NCBI RefSeq assembly: GCF_001746755.1
Contig: NZ_MCGG01000052.1
Coordinates: forward strand, 52,674 to 116,673
Length of the DNA stretch: 64,000 nt
Origin: Magnetovibrio blakemorei
Lineage (GTDB): Bacteria > Pseudomonadota > Alphaproteobacteria > Rhodospirillales > Magnetovibrionaceae
Direction: 5' to 3'
In this document: positions 1 to 9,096 of the stretch, one piece after another
Numbering within the stretch: position 1 is the first letter of the stretch
Layout: each line of letters starts with the position of its first letter
Made by a program: the position numbers and the translations under genes
The notes under the pieces: generated by a model
Seen by the model: only the letters and a program-made list of their open reading frames with translations
Database searches by the model: none
What the model was told of the DNA's origin: nothing

Positions 1-751
1 CTTGTTCACACGCAAATAAGGTGCCGGTGCGGCCCCATCCGGTCATCACTTCGTCGGCGATGAACACAACGTCGTCGCGTTCGCAGAGCTGCTTTAAATC
101 GCGCAACACTTCGGCGCTGTACATGAGCATACCACCCGCACCCAACACCAAAGGCTCAACGATGAGGGCTGCGATTTGATTTGGATGGTCAATGAGGATG
201 CGCTCCAAGGCAGCTACTGTATCGTGTTCGTGCCCCGGTTTGGGAAAGGGGATGGTGTCGACGTCAAACAACAAAGATGCATAGGGCTTGTTAAAAGTGC
301 CGCGCTCGCCCACTGACATGGTGCCGACGGTGTCGCCGTGATAGCTGTGTTCCATGACGATGATGCGGTTGCGTTTGCCTTCGCCCAAGTGATGCCAATA
401 GCCCAGTGCCATCTTCAACGCCACTTCCACAGCCGTTGAACCGCTGTCGGAAAAAAACACTTTGTCGAGACCTTGGGGCGTCATCTCCACCAGTGCTGCG
501 GCCAACTTTTCGGCGGGTTCATGGGTGTGTCCGGCAAAAATAACTTGGTCCAACTTGCCCGCTTGTTGGTGGGCGGCTTCGATCAAGTGCGGGTGGCAAT
601 GGCCATGGGTCACCACCCACCAAGACGATATGGCATCAATGATGCGCCGGCCTTCATCGGTGAACAGGTGAGCGCCTTCGGCCCGGGCAATGGGCGTCAT
701 GTGGGGCTGTAGCGCGTGTTGGGTGAAGGGGTGCCAAATGGGCGAGCTCAT
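1..751 (-). CDS. bioA: Adenosylmethionine-8-amino-7-oxononanoate aminotransferase, partial
   Basis: PLP-dependent class III aminotransferase that converts KAPA to DAPA with S-adenosylmethionine as amino donor, in cytoplasmic biotin synthesis. About 250 N-terminal residues are present; the C-terminus, including the expected PLP lysine, lies beyond the left edge. Visible family signatures are SSWWVVTHGHCHP near residue 40, DSGSTAVEVALKMA, YHGDTVGTMSVGE, and IADEVMTGWGRTG near the edge. The start ATG (751-749) overlaps the bioD stop as ATGA, so the two genes are translationally coupled. It is the last visible gene of the bioBFDA operon. The WW-containing N-terminal motif separates BioA from other class III transaminases. 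Confidence 0.95.
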   Translation of the reverse strand, partial: MSSPIWHPFTQHALQPHMTPIARAEGAHLFTDEGRRIIDAISSWWVVTHGHCHPHLIEAAHQQAGKLDQVIFAGHTHEPAEKLAAALVEMTPQGLDKVFFSDSGSTAVEVALKMALGYWHHLGEGKRNRIIVMEHSYHGDTVGTMSVGERGTFNKPYASLLFDVDTIPFPKPGHEHDTVAALERILIDHPNQIAALIVEPLVLGAGGMLMYSAEVLRDLKQLCERDDVVFIADEVMTGWGRTGTLFACEQ

Positions 752-1386
752 GCGTCACCTTCAAAGTCTGCACGGCGAAAGTGCGTTTCAAATATGTGGG
801 TGAGGTGTGCCGCGTTCATGTCATCCATCAGCGGCACACGGCCCAAGACTTTGACACGGCCCATGTCTGCAATGGTGCAGATGGTGTCGGCATTTTCATC
901 ACCGACGAAGACCACGCCCAAAACATCGATATTGCGATGACGCAGCGCTTCTAACGACAGCAGGGTGTGATTGATGGTGCCCAACCCGGTGCGTGACACC
1001 AACACGACCGGGTGCTGCCAGCGCGCGAACAGATCGATGAACAAGGTGTCGCGATTGACCGGAACTAACAAGCCGCCCGCCCCTTCGATGATCAGGGGGC
1101 GACCCGTTTGCGGGGGCGGGGTGAGGGCGTTTAAGTCAATTTCAACGCCGTCCAATTCGGCGGCGCGATGGGGCGACAGCGGTTGGCTGAGGGTGATGCC
1201 ATTTTCTAAGATGCGCTCATCACCCAAGCCTGTCAGATTCTGAATGGTGTCTCTGTCGGTGCCGTCTGCGCTGCCCGATTGGGTTGGCTTGTAATAGACG
1301 CCGTCTAAGCCCAGGGTCAGCATGGCCGCCACCACGGTCTTGCCCACGCCCGTATCGGTTCCGGTGACGATCAGGCTTTTCATCAT
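748..1386 (-). CDS. bioD: Dethiobiotin synthetase
   Basis: ATP-dependent carboxylase that closes the ureido ring of dethiobiotin from DAPA and CO2. The 212-residue protein has the P-loop GTDTGVGKT near residues 8-16, the substrate lysine region YYKPTQSG, and the conserved EGAGGLLVPV motif. Length is normal for the family. Its start overlaps the bioF stop by four bases, and its stop overlaps the bioA start as ATGA, so the whole operon reads as one tightly coupled transcript. Confidence 0.95.
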   Translation of the reverse strand: MMKSLIVTGTDTGVGKTVVAAMLTLGLDGVYYKPTQSGSADGTDRDTIQNLTGLGDERILENGITLSQPLSPHRAAELDGVEIDLNALTPPPQTGRPLIIEGAGGLLVPVNRDTLFIDLFARWQHPVVLVSRTGLGTINHTLLSLEALRHRNIDVLGVVFVGDENADTICTIADMGRVKVLGRVPLMDDMNAAHLTHIFETHFRRADFEGDA

Positions 1387-2513
1387 CCAACCTTGCTTAT
1401 GTAGGCGTCGGCCAAGGCATCAATGTCGGCTTTGGTGACGTTCAGCGTGATCGACAAACGCAACCGCGCCGCCCCTTCGGCCACTGTCGGCGTGCGGATG
1501 GCGCGAATGTCGAAGCCTTGGGCTTGCAGGTGCAGGGCCAAGGCCTGGGCGTCTCCATCTGACCCCACCATCAAAGGCATGATCTGCGTTTCGCCGGGGA
1601 TGACTCCGGGAGCGTCTTTAAAAATGCGATGCGCGTAAGCGATCAAATCAAATAAGCGATCGCGGCGTTCGGGCTCTCGGTGGACGACTTCCAGGGCCCG
1701 CTGCACGGCGACCGCAGATAGGGGCGTGGGCGCGGTGGTGTAGATGAAACTGCGCGCCGCGTTGATCAGGTAGTCTTTCATCACGTGGGGCATGGTCAGC
1801 AGTGCGCCCGCTTGGCCCAACGCTTTGCCGCAGGTGTGCAGCACCACCACATTGTCGCGCCCTTCAAAGGCGGCGGCGAAGCCTTTGCCGTCCGGTCCAT
1901 GAATGCCCGTGGCGTGAGCTTCATCGACAATCAGGTAAGCCCCATGATGATCTGCGATGGCGATCAAGTCTTCCAGCGGGGCCACGTCGCCGTCCATAGA
2001 GTAGACGCTTTCCACCGCAATCCAGACGTCTTTGGCGCCGCGATCACGAGCGCGTTTCAGGGCATCTTCGCAGGCCCCGGCGTCGTTGTGGGTGAACTTG
2101 GCGTGCTTGGCCGTGGCCGCGTGAACCCCTTCCTTGGTGCTGGCATGGATCAGTTCATCCATCAAAATCACGTCGCCGCGTTGGGGCAGGGTGGTGAGCA
2201 AGGACAAATTGGCCAGATAGCCCGTGGCCATAAACAGCGCGCTATCAGCACCAAAAAAAGCGCAGGCGAAGTCTTCCAAGTCTTCGTGCTCTCGGTGGTT
2301 GCCACGCAGCAGGCGTGAGCCGCCCGCGCCCAAAGCGACGCCGTTGGCCAAGGTTTCCACCAAGCTGTGACGGATGCCGTCGTGGTTTGATAGGCCCAAA
2401 TAATCATTGGAGCTGAAATCGATCCCGTCGATGGGGATCAGCGTGCGGCGCTTCTCAAGCCGAGAGAGCGTGTCCAGCTTGTCTTGAAACGGGTTGGTCA
2501 ATTTGAGCCTCAA
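1383..2513 (-). CDS. bioF: 8-amino-7-oxononanoate synthase
   Basis: PLP-dependent alpha-oxoamine synthase that condenses pimeloyl-ACP or pimeloyl-CoA with L-alanine to give KAPA. Motifs are the N-terminal [40 protein letters not shown], and the PLP-lysine segment [13 protein letters not shown]. The upstream-most start is TTG at 2513, which overlaps the end of bioB by 59 bases. The family N-terminus (around TNPFQDKLD) supports a start here or at the TTG four codons later, so the overlap appears genuine. No strong Shine-Dalgarno is visible, which fits translational coupling to bioB. Confidence 0.92.
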   Translation of the reverse strand: MRLKLTNPFQDKLDTLSRLEKRRTLIPIDGIDFSSNDYLGLSNHDGIRHSLVETLANGVALGAGGSRLLRGNHREHEDLEDFACAFFGADSALFMATGYLANLSLLTTLPQRGDVILMDELIHASTKEGVHAATAKHAKFTHNDAGACEDALKRARDRGAKDVWIAVESVYSMDGDVAPLEDLIAIADHHGAYLIVDEAHATGIHGPDGKGFAAAFEGRDNVVVLHTCGKALGQAGALLTMPHVMKDYLINAARSFIYTTAPTPLSAVAVQRALEVVHREPERRDRLFDLIAYAHRIFKDAPGVIPGETQIMPLMVGSDGDAQALALHLQAQGFDIRAIRTPTVAEGAARLRLSITLNVTKADIDALADAYISKVG

Positions 2514-3477
2514 TATTCGCGGCTTGTTTCACTTCTTGGGGATGGAGATCTAAGCGCTGCAACAATTCCAGATCCCGGTCCGCCTGGGCGTTGGGGGTGG
2601 TCAGCAGTTTTTCCCCAAAAAACACCGAGTTCGCACCGGCAAAGAAGCACAGCGCCTGGGTGGCGTCATCCATGCTTTCACGGCCCGCCGACAGACGGAC
2701 ATGGGACTTTGGCATCATGATGCGCGCCACGGCGACCGTGCGCACAAAAATGAACGGATCAATTTCGGCGGCGTGTTCCAAGGGGGTGCCTTTGACGCGC
2801 ACCAGCAAATTGATCGGCACGCTGTCGGGATGGGCGGGCATATTGGCCAACTCCATCAACAGGCGGGAGCGGTCCTTTTCGCCTTCGCCCAGACCCAAAA
2901 TGCCTCCGCAGCACACGCTGATGCCCGCATCGCGGACCTTTTCCAAGGTGTCGAGGCGGTCTTGAAATTTGCGCGTGGTGATGATGTTTTCGTAATGCTC
3001 CGGCGAGGTGTCTAAGTTGTGGTTGTAATAATCCAACCCCACGTCTTTGAGCTGACGGGTTTGTTCTTCGGTCAGCGAACCCAACGTCACGCAGCATTCC
3101 ATACCCAGACCTTTGACGCCGCTGATCATCTCCAAAACAAACGGGAAATCGCGGTTGTTGGGGTTTTTCCACGCAGCCCCCATGCAAAAGCGGGTGGCGC
3201 CTCGGTCTTTGGCAGCTTGGGCTTCGACCAACACCCGGTCGATTTCGACCAAGCGTTCCTTTTCCAGATCCGATCCGTGGTGGGCACTTTGCGGGCAATA
3301 GCCGCAATCTTCGGGGCAGCCGCCGGTCTTGATCGACATCAGTGAGCTGAATTGAATTTCGCTGGGATCAAAGGTTTCGCGGTGCACGGTGTGGGCGCGA
3401 TACAGCAAATCCATAAACGGCAAATCATAGAGGCTCTGGACCTCTTCAACAGTCCAGTCGTGTCGGCAGGCGGTCAT
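2455..3477 (-). CDS. bioB: Biotin synthase
   Basis: Radical SAM enzyme that inserts sulfur into dethiobiotin. The 340-residue protein carries the CxxxCxxC cluster motif in [13 protein letters not shown] near residues 53-64. Further conserved segments are [32 protein letters not shown] and RLSAGRE. It is the first gene of the operon. A GGGGCAAG ribosome-binding site precedes the ATG. The last 20 or so codons overlap bioF. No bioC, bioH, bioG or bioZ is visible, so pimelate supply is encoded elsewhere or beyond the left edge. Confidence 0.96.
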   Translation of the reverse strand: MTACRHDWTVEEVQSLYDLPFMDLLYRAHTVHRETFDPSEIQFSSLMSIKTGGCPEDCGYCPQSAHHGSDLEKERLVEIDRVLVEAQAAKDRGATRFCMGAAWKNPNNRDFPFVLEMISGVKGLGMECCVTLGSLTEEQTRQLKDVGLDYYNHNLDTSPEHYENIITTRKFQDRLDTLEKVRDAGISVCCGGILGLGEGEKDRSRLLMELANMPAHPDSVPINLLVRVKGTPLEHAAEIDPFIFVRTVAVARIMMPKSHVRLSAGRESMDDATQALCFFAGANSVFFGEKLLTTPNAQADRDLELLQRLDLHPQEVKQAANIEAQIDQPVSRQAGHALSA

Positions 3478-3842
3478 CGTATCTTGCCCCAGTTTGGTTA
3501 TTGGTTTCGTCAGCGCGCGGCCTTAAGGCCTTTTGCATCAGCCATTCTCATAGCCGTGTGAGAAGGCGGACACGTTAATCCGAGCATCGCGGTGGGGCAA
3601 GCTGAAATTGGTGCGTTGCAACATGCAAATGACGCTTATGGCACCTGTTTGACGGGACAGGTATGCGTTCAGCGCATGATAGCCATGCCCTGCCTGCGGT
3701 ACCGCAAGAGGCTCTATCCGTGTATGTAGAGCGCACATCAAAAGCAGAATCATTTTAAACAGCCGGGACGCGCGGGACCCGCTGGGGTGTTTTTTGTTTG
3801 TCGATAGCCCCTTGATCTCGTTTTTTGTGAGTGAGTGCCCGA
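3478..3842. promoter_or_regulatory. Divergent intergenic region between bioB and the SulP gene
   Basis: This non-coding stretch must hold the promoters of the leftward bio operon and the rightward transporter gene. A perfect 12-bp palindrome, GGCCTTAAGGCC, lies at 3519-3530, about 45 bp upstream of bioB, and could be an operator. I saw no BioR-type box (TTATMKATAA). A G+C-rich hairpin at 3760-3784 followed by T6 (3790-3795) lies just before the SulP start and resembles an intrinsic terminator or attenuator reading rightward. A short ORF here on the minus strand (3538-3753) shows no recognisable features. Confidence 0.45.
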
Positions 3843-5372
3843 ATGTTTGAATTCCATTACCGCAAAGCCATTTCCATGAAGGCCGATATTTTGTCCGGCC
3901 TGACCGTGGCGTTGGCGCTGGTGCCCGAAGCGGTGGCGTTCGCCTTTGTGGCCGGCGTGAACCCCCTGACGGGGTTGTACGCCGCGTTTATGGTTGGATT
4001 GATCACCGCCGCCATCGGTGGTCGTCCGGGTATGATTTCCGGGGCCACCGGGGCGTTGGCGGTGGTGATGGTGGCGTTGGTGGCCGATCACGGTGTTGAA
4101 TATTTGTTCGCCACCGTCGTGCTGATGGGCATACTCCAGGTGTTGGCGGGAGCTTTGCGGCTGGGCAAATACATCCGCATGGTGCCGCATCAGGTGATGC
4201 TGGGCTTCGTCAACGGTTTGGCGATTGTGATTTTCTTGGCGCAGTTGAAACAGTTTCAGATCGATTTACCCGGTGGTGGTTATGAGTGGCTGAGCGGCAA
4301 CGCGCTCTACATCATGCTGGCGTTGGTGGCGTTGGCGATGGCGATCATCCAGTATCTGCCCAAGTTGACCGAAGCCATTCCGGCCCCCTTGGCGGCTATT
4401 TTGGGCGTGACGGGGATTGTTTTGGCGTTGGATTTAGATGTGCGCACCGTAGGCGATATGGCGTCCATTGCCGGCGGATTGCCGGAATTTCATATCCCCA
4501 CCGTGCCTTTGACGTGGGAAACGCTGACCATCATTTTCCCCTATTCGGTGATCTTAGCCGCCGTTGGCTTGATTGAAAGCTTGCTGACCTTGACGGTGAT
4601 CGATGAAATCACCGACACCCGTGGGCGCGGCAATCGCGAATGCGTGGGCCAGGGCACGGCCAACATCGTCACCGGTTTTTTCGGCGGCATGGGCGGCTGT
4701 GCGATGATCGGTCAATCCATGATCAACGTGAATTCCGGTGGCCGCGGGCGCATGTCGGGCATTTCGGCGGCGTTGTTCTTGCTGGTCTTTATTTTGTTTG
4801 CCTCAAGTTTGATCGAAATGATTCCGTTGGCCGCCCTGGTGGGGGTGATGATGATGGTGGTGCTGGGTACGTTTGAATGGTCCAGCTTTCGCATCTTGCA
4901 CAAAATTCCCCGCTCAGATGCCTTTGTGCTGATTTTGGTGTCGGGCGTCACGGTATTTACCGATTTGGCCATCGCCGTGATTGTTGGTGTGATCGTTTCT
5001 GCGCTGGTGTATGCATGGGGCAACGCGTCGCGCATACAGGCGGTCACCAAATTGAACGCTCAAGGCGGAAAAGAGTACCAATTGCAGGGGCCGTTATTTT
5101 TTGGCTCGGTCACGTCGTTTCGTGATTTGTTTGATCCCGACAACGATCCCGACGATGTGGTGGTGGATTTCCGCTTGTCGCGGGTTGCCGATCATTCGGG
5201 CCTGGAAGCGATTGACAACTTGGCCGAACGCTACCAACGGCGGGAAAAACGCTTGCACCTGCGCCACCTCAGCCCGGAATGCCGCAAGCTTTTGCACCGG
5301 GCCAAAGACTTGGTCGAAGTCAACGTGATTGAAGACCCCCGGTACTTCGTCGCGAGCGACGAGTTGGCGTAG
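3843..5372 (+). CDS. SulP-family inorganic anion transporter with STAS domain
   Basis: Inner-membrane anion transporter of the SLC26/SulP family; substrates across the family include sulfate and bicarbonate and cannot be set from sequence. The 509-residue protein has the SulP signature region [17 protein letters not shown] near residues 45-61, roughly a dozen hydrophobic segments up to residue 400, and a C-terminal STAS-like domain from about 415 ([14 protein letters not shown]). I prefer ATG at 3843; a GTG four codons upstream (3831) is in frame. The gene is monocistronic, preceded by a terminator-like hairpin and followed by a bidirectional terminator. Sulfur genes elsewhere in the window make a sulfate role plausible, but this is inference. 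Confidence 0.85.
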   Translation: MFEFHYRKAISMKADILSGLTVALALVPEAVAFAFVAGVNPLTGLYAAFMVGLITAAIGGRPGMISGATGALAVVMVALVADHGVEYLFATVVLMGILQVLAGALRLGKYIRMVPHQVMLGFVNGLAIVIFLAQLKQFQIDLPGGGYEWLSGNALYIMLALVALAMAIIQYLPKLTEAIPAPLAAILGVTGIVLALDLDVRTVGDMASIAGGLPEFHIPTVPLTWETLTIIFPYSVILAAVGLIESLLTLTVIDEITDTRGRGNRECVGQGTANIVTGFFGGMGGCAMIGQSMINVNSGGRGRMSGISAALFLLVFILFASSLIEMIPLAALVGVMMMVVLGTFEWSSFRILHKIPRSDAFVLILVSGVTVFTDLAIAVIVGVIVSALVYAWGNASRIQAVTKLNAQGGKEYQLQGPLFFGSVTSFRDLFDPDNDPDDVVVDFRLSRVADHSGLEAIDNLAERYQRREKRLHLRHLSPECRKLLHRAKDLVEVNVIEDPRYFVASDELA

Positions 5373-5397
5373 ATTCTCTGCCCAAATTCAAAAGACA

Positions 5398-5432
5398 AAA
5401 AGCGCCCCCTACGGTTTTAGAGGGCGCTTCTT
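5398..5432. terminator. Bidirectional terminator between SulP and csp genes
   Basis: The arms AAGCGCCC (5400-5407) and GGGCGCTT (5422-5429) form a stem with an A-run on the left and a T-rich right flank. It sits between two convergent genes, so it can terminate both. Confidence 0.8.
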
Positions 5433-5457
5433 ATTGTCGTTTGATTGGTGTGTCGAG

Positions 5458-5667
5458 TTAGTCTAGAGCGACCAGATTCTCGGCTGCCATCTTGCCGTTG
5501 CGCTGCTCTTGCAGCTCAAACTCAACCTTTTGACCTTCGTTCAGGCCTTGCAGGCCGGAACTCTGAACGGCAGAGATGTGAACAAATGCGTCTGCACCAC
5601 CCGCATCGGGGGTGATGAAACCATAACCTTTGGTGGTGTTAAACCACTTAACAATACCGGTTGCCAT
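5458..5667 (-). CDS. CspA-family cold-shock protein
   Basis: Small OB-fold protein that binds single-stranded nucleic acid and acts as an RNA chaperone. The 69-residue product has RNP1 (KGYGFITP) near residues 13-20 and RNP2-like DAFVHIS. ATG at 5667 is chosen because AAGGAG lies five bases upstream; a GTG two codons earlier is also in frame. Family members are cold-induced, growth-phase-regulated or constitutive, and nothing here decides which. Confidence 0.93.
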   Translation of the reverse strand: MATGIVKWFNTTKGYGFITPDAGGADAFVHISAVQSSGLQGLNEGQKVEFELQEQRNGKMAAENLVALD

Positions 5668-5673
5668 GGGCAC

Positions 5674-6246
5674 TCCTTAACTTGGCAAAACAGGGTACGC
5701 TCTGTATTCATCGCAGAGCGAAAAAGCTGCGTCGTCATAGTGGGCGTTACTTACATGCGTGTTTTGCGCAATAAGGTTAGGCCTGGCTAAGCCAACAACG
5801 ACCAACGTCAGCTACCAATTTTCAACATTTTTTGTCTTTTGTCTATGATTTCAAACAACATTCAAATTGAAATTTTAGGGGTAGAATGACTCTCGGTCAT
5901 ACCGTAGAGGCTAAAAATTGTTGGCAAATGTTTGATAATAAATGTTTTGTGAGGAGCACGGTCCAGGTCTCAATTCTTGTCCGGTTATTTCATTTTTTAG
6001 AGTTTTGAGCAGCGGGATGGGTGCAGGCCGGTGTCAAAAGTCCATAAAAATCGCTTTATTGTTGCTATAAAGTGGTACTTATCAGACTAATTATGCTGCG
6101 CTATGGGTGTAAATGGATCTGTTTTCTCGTGCAAAATTGGGATATTCGGTCCACAATGGGGCAAGTTAAAGGGTCAGTGATTGTTTTCATTGTTCTCATC
6201 TTAGGCGCTCGGATTTAACCACCTGCAATAAGATTGATAATAAGTG
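5674..6246. other. A+T-rich intergenic region
   Basis: About 570 bp between the divergent csp gene and the GGDEF/EAL gene. It is richer in A+T than its surroundings. I see no credible ORF, RNA gene or riboswitch, including no GEMM-type c-di-GMP aptamer. It presumably holds both promoters and the csp leader. Confidence 0.5.
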
Positions 6247-9096
6247 ATGGTGGATAGCCTGAATAAAAATGATTCCGTTATTCCGGCCTTGGAACCCACC
6301 GCTGGTTTGGTTCGGAAGAATTTTCTGCTGATTTTTTTGCCGATCTTACTGTCGATGGTTATTGTCGTGTTGTCGGTGTTTACCGTGCATGTGATTACGG
6401 CCCGTGAAGAAATCAGCCGACGGGAAAGCGACAAGCTTTATCAAGCCCAAAACGGTTTCACCGAATCTTTGAATTTTGCCATTACCGATTTGAATTTTCT
6501 GATTCATAGCGAGGATATGAGCAAATTCGCGCTTGACCCCAGCTTAGAAAATCGTCAGCGCCTGGAGCATTTGTTTTCTTCCTTTGCCAAAGCCAAAATG
6601 GTGTTTGATCAGGTTCGCTTTATCGATCTGAACGGTGACGAGCGGGTACGCGTCAATTTGGTTGATCGAGTCCCCGTTGCCTCCCAAGGGCAAGAGTTGC
6701 AAAATAAAAAACATCGTTATTATTTCAATGACGCCCTCAGTTTGACACCGGGACAAATTTTCATGTCCCGGCTTGACTTGAACATCGAGCACAAAAAAGT
6801 CGATGTTCCTTACAAACCGACCATTCGTTTGGTGGCTCCCGTTGATGTGGGCGGCAAACGGTATGGCATCGTGACGGTAAGCTATCTTGCAGAAAATTTC
6901 TTGGACCGGGTGCGCCGGGTATTTGCTTCTGACGAAAGCACCGGTTTTCTAGTGAACGCGCAAGGGGCGTGGCTGATTGGCCCACGTCGCGATCTGGAAT
7001 GGTCCTTTATGTTTGATCGCAGCGATCACTTCCAAGACCTTTATCCCCGTACCTGGACCGAAGGGGTGCGCAATATCCTGGGCAACACGCAGCAAGCGAC
7101 AGGTCAGTTTATCGGTTCTGAGGGTGTCTTTACACTGGCCAAAGTATCACCGCCATCACGTGTCGTGACCACGGAAAATTCGGATGCCTATTGGATTTTA
7201 GCATCCCGGGTTCCGTTGTCCGCTTGGTACAAAGATCAGTTTTTTGAGCATATCCCTGAAGCCTCCATTTTGGTTTTGCTGGTCTTTGTGTTGGGTTTTG
7301 GCAGTTGGCGTCTGGCACTGAGCCGCGCCGCGCGTCAGCATGTGGATGGGGCCTACCAGCAACGTTTGCTTGATGCCCTCAACGAAAGTGAGCGGCGCAA
7401 CTCTGCGGTCGTTGAAGCTTCTGATGATGTGGTCATGACGTGCACCGCAACGGGTTTTATTCGCCACGCAAATCATGCGGCGGCGCGGGTGTTTAATGTT
7501 CCGCAAATTGATTTGGTGGGGCGTGAAGTGTCTGAGTTCATGATGGAACCCGACACCATATCGCGGCGTCAGAGCGACGGGACGCGTAAGCTTTTTGAAC
7601 GCGAGCGCTTTGAAACATATGCCGTGCGTGGCACCGGGGAGGGGTTTCCCGCGGAAATCACGCTGACCCCCATTCAAACCGAAGGCAATACGCGGTTCTC
7701 CTTGTTCATCCGCGACATCACATTGCGGCGCAGTTATGAAGAGCGTCTCAAGCGCTTGGCGAATTACGATCCGCTGACGGGGTTGGCCAACCGGGTGTTG
7801 ATTTTGGAACACTTAACCACCGCTCTGAAAAACAGCGACGGTCCCGAAGGTCCTCATGCCGTCATCATGGGTGATTTGGATGATTTTCGCATTGTGAACG
7901 ATACGCTGGGCCATGTGATTGGCGATGAAGCCTTAAAAGAAGCGGCTGGACGTATTCATCAGCAAGCCCCTCCCGGAAGTTTGGCCGGGCGCTTTGGTGG
8001 TGATGAATTTATTTTGATCGTGCCTTGCTTTTCCGATCGCGGTGCCGCCGGCAAAGTGTGCGAAGCGATTTTGAATGCCTTTGACCGCCCGCTGGTGGTT
8101 GAAGGTCATCGCCTGTATGTCGGAATCAGTTTGGGTGTTGCCTTTGCCGAAGGGCCGACGGATACGGCTGCAAGTTTGATGCAGATGGCCGATACCGCCA
8201 TGTATGCCGCTAAGGATGGCGGGCGCAATACGTTTAGAACCTTTACCAAGGACATGCACGATGCGTCTGCGCGCCGGTTGGCCATTCAGACCCGTCTGGC
8301 CGGTGCCCACAGTCGCGGCGATATTTCGTTGATGTATCAGCCTTTGATCGACGCAAAGACCAAGCGCATTATTGGGGCGGAGGCCTTGATGCGTTGGACC
8401 GATGCGGAGTTGGGCAGCATCGGCCCGGATGAATTCATCCCCGTTGCCGAAAGCACCGGGTTGATTATCGAATTGGGGGGCTGGGCGCTGGATGAGGCCT
8501 GTCGTCATGCGCGTGAGTGGCGTGATGTTATTCCCAACTTCCACATGGCGGTGAACCTTTCTCCGGTGCAGCTGATCGGTTCGGATGTTGCTTCAAGCGT
8601 TAAATCGGCCTTGCTCAAATACGGCTTGGAACCCAAAGCGTTGGAAATTGAAATCACCGAAGGCTTGTTGATCAAAGACCCGCTTGAAGCGGAAGTCACT
8701 TTGAACGAGCTGGCGGAAATTGGTGTGAGCATTTCAATTGATGATTTTGGCACCGGCTATTCATCGCTGAGCTATTTGCATCGTTTCCCGTTCACGACCC
8801 TAAAGATCGACCGTATGTTCGTTATGGATTTGCCGCACAACGAAGGCAGTCGGTCATTGGTGACTGCCGTTTTAGCCTTGGCGCAACGCTCCAATTTAAA
8901 AGTCATCGCCGAAGGTGTGGAAGATCAAGAGCAAGCTCAATGGCTGACGGAACAAGGCTGCGACATCTTGCAGGGCTATTTGTTCAGCAAGCCGTTGCTC
9001 CTGGATGCCTTTTCCGCTTTGCTGGATAATCGCGATACAACAGACGACGGAAAAACCGCTTCCTCTAAAGGACAGCCAGCTCTTAAGTTGGTTTGA
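6247..9096 (+). CDS. Membrane sensor with PAS, GGDEF and EAL domains
   Basis: Bifunctional-type c-di-GMP enzyme of 949 residues. Order: transmembrane segment about 26-50; extracytoplasmic Cache-like sensor about 50-330; second transmembrane segment about 335-355; PAS about 385-490; GGDEF domain with intact RFGGDEF near 582-588; EAL domain with intact AEALMRW near 709, then DDFGTGYSSL and a C-terminal LQGYLFSKP. Both catalytic signatures are complete, so cyclase and phosphodiesterase activity are both possible. Start is ATG at 6247 (GTG one codon upstream). The last 14 bases overlap the end of the convergent ligase gene, with no terminator between them. Confidence 0.92.
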   Translation: MVDSLNKNDSVIPALEPTAGLVRKNFLLIFLPILLSMVIVVLSVFTVHVITAREEISRRESDKLYQAQNGFTESLNFAITDLNFLIHSEDMSKFALDPSLENRQRLEHLFSSFAKAKMVFDQVRFIDLNGDERVRVNLVDRVPVASQGQELQNKKHRYYFNDALSLTPGQIFMSRLDLNIEHKKVDVPYKPTIRLVAPVDVGGKRYGIVTVSYLAENFLDRVRRVFASDESTGFLVNAQGAWLIGPRRDLEWSFMFDRSDHFQDLYPRTWTEGVRNILGNTQQATGQFIGSEGVFTLAKVSPPSRVVTTENSDAYWILASRVPLSAWYKDQFFEHIPEASILVLLVFVLGFGSWRLALSRAARQHVDGAYQQRLLDALNESERRNSAVVEASDDVVMTCTATGFIRHANHAAARVFNVPQIDLVGREVSEFMMEPDTISRRQSDGTRKLFERERFETYAVRGTGEGFPAEITLTPIQTEGNTRFSLFIRDITLRRSYEERLKRLANYDPLTGLANRVLILEHLTTALKNSDGPEGPHAVIMGDLDDFRIVNDTLGHVIGDEALKEAAGRIHQQAPPGSLAGRFGGDEFILIVPCFSDRGAAGKVCEAILNAFDRPLVVEGHRLYVGISLGVAFAEGPTDTAASLMQMADTAMYAAKDGGRNTFRTFTKDMHDASARRLAIQTRLAGAHSRGDISLMYQPLIDAKTKRIIGAEALMRWTDAELGSIGPDEFIPVAESTGLIIELGGWALDEACRHAREWRDVIPNFHMAVNLSPVQLIGSDVASSVKSALLKYGLEPKALEIEITEGLLIKDPLEAEVTLNELAEIGVSISIDDFGTGYSSLSYLHRFPFTTLKIDRMFVMDLPHNEGSRSLVTAVLALAQRSNLKVIAEGVEDQEQAQWLTEQGCDILQGYLFSKPLLLDAFSALLDNRDTTDDGKTASSKGQPALKLV

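Noticed and set aside
3538-3753. 71-codon minus-strand ORF upstream of bioB
   Set aside because: No ribosome-binding site or family features; the stretch looks like a regulatory region.
5674-6246. c-di-GMP riboswitch upstream of the GGDEF/EAL gene
   Set aside because: No GEMM-I or GEMM-II conserved core could be found.
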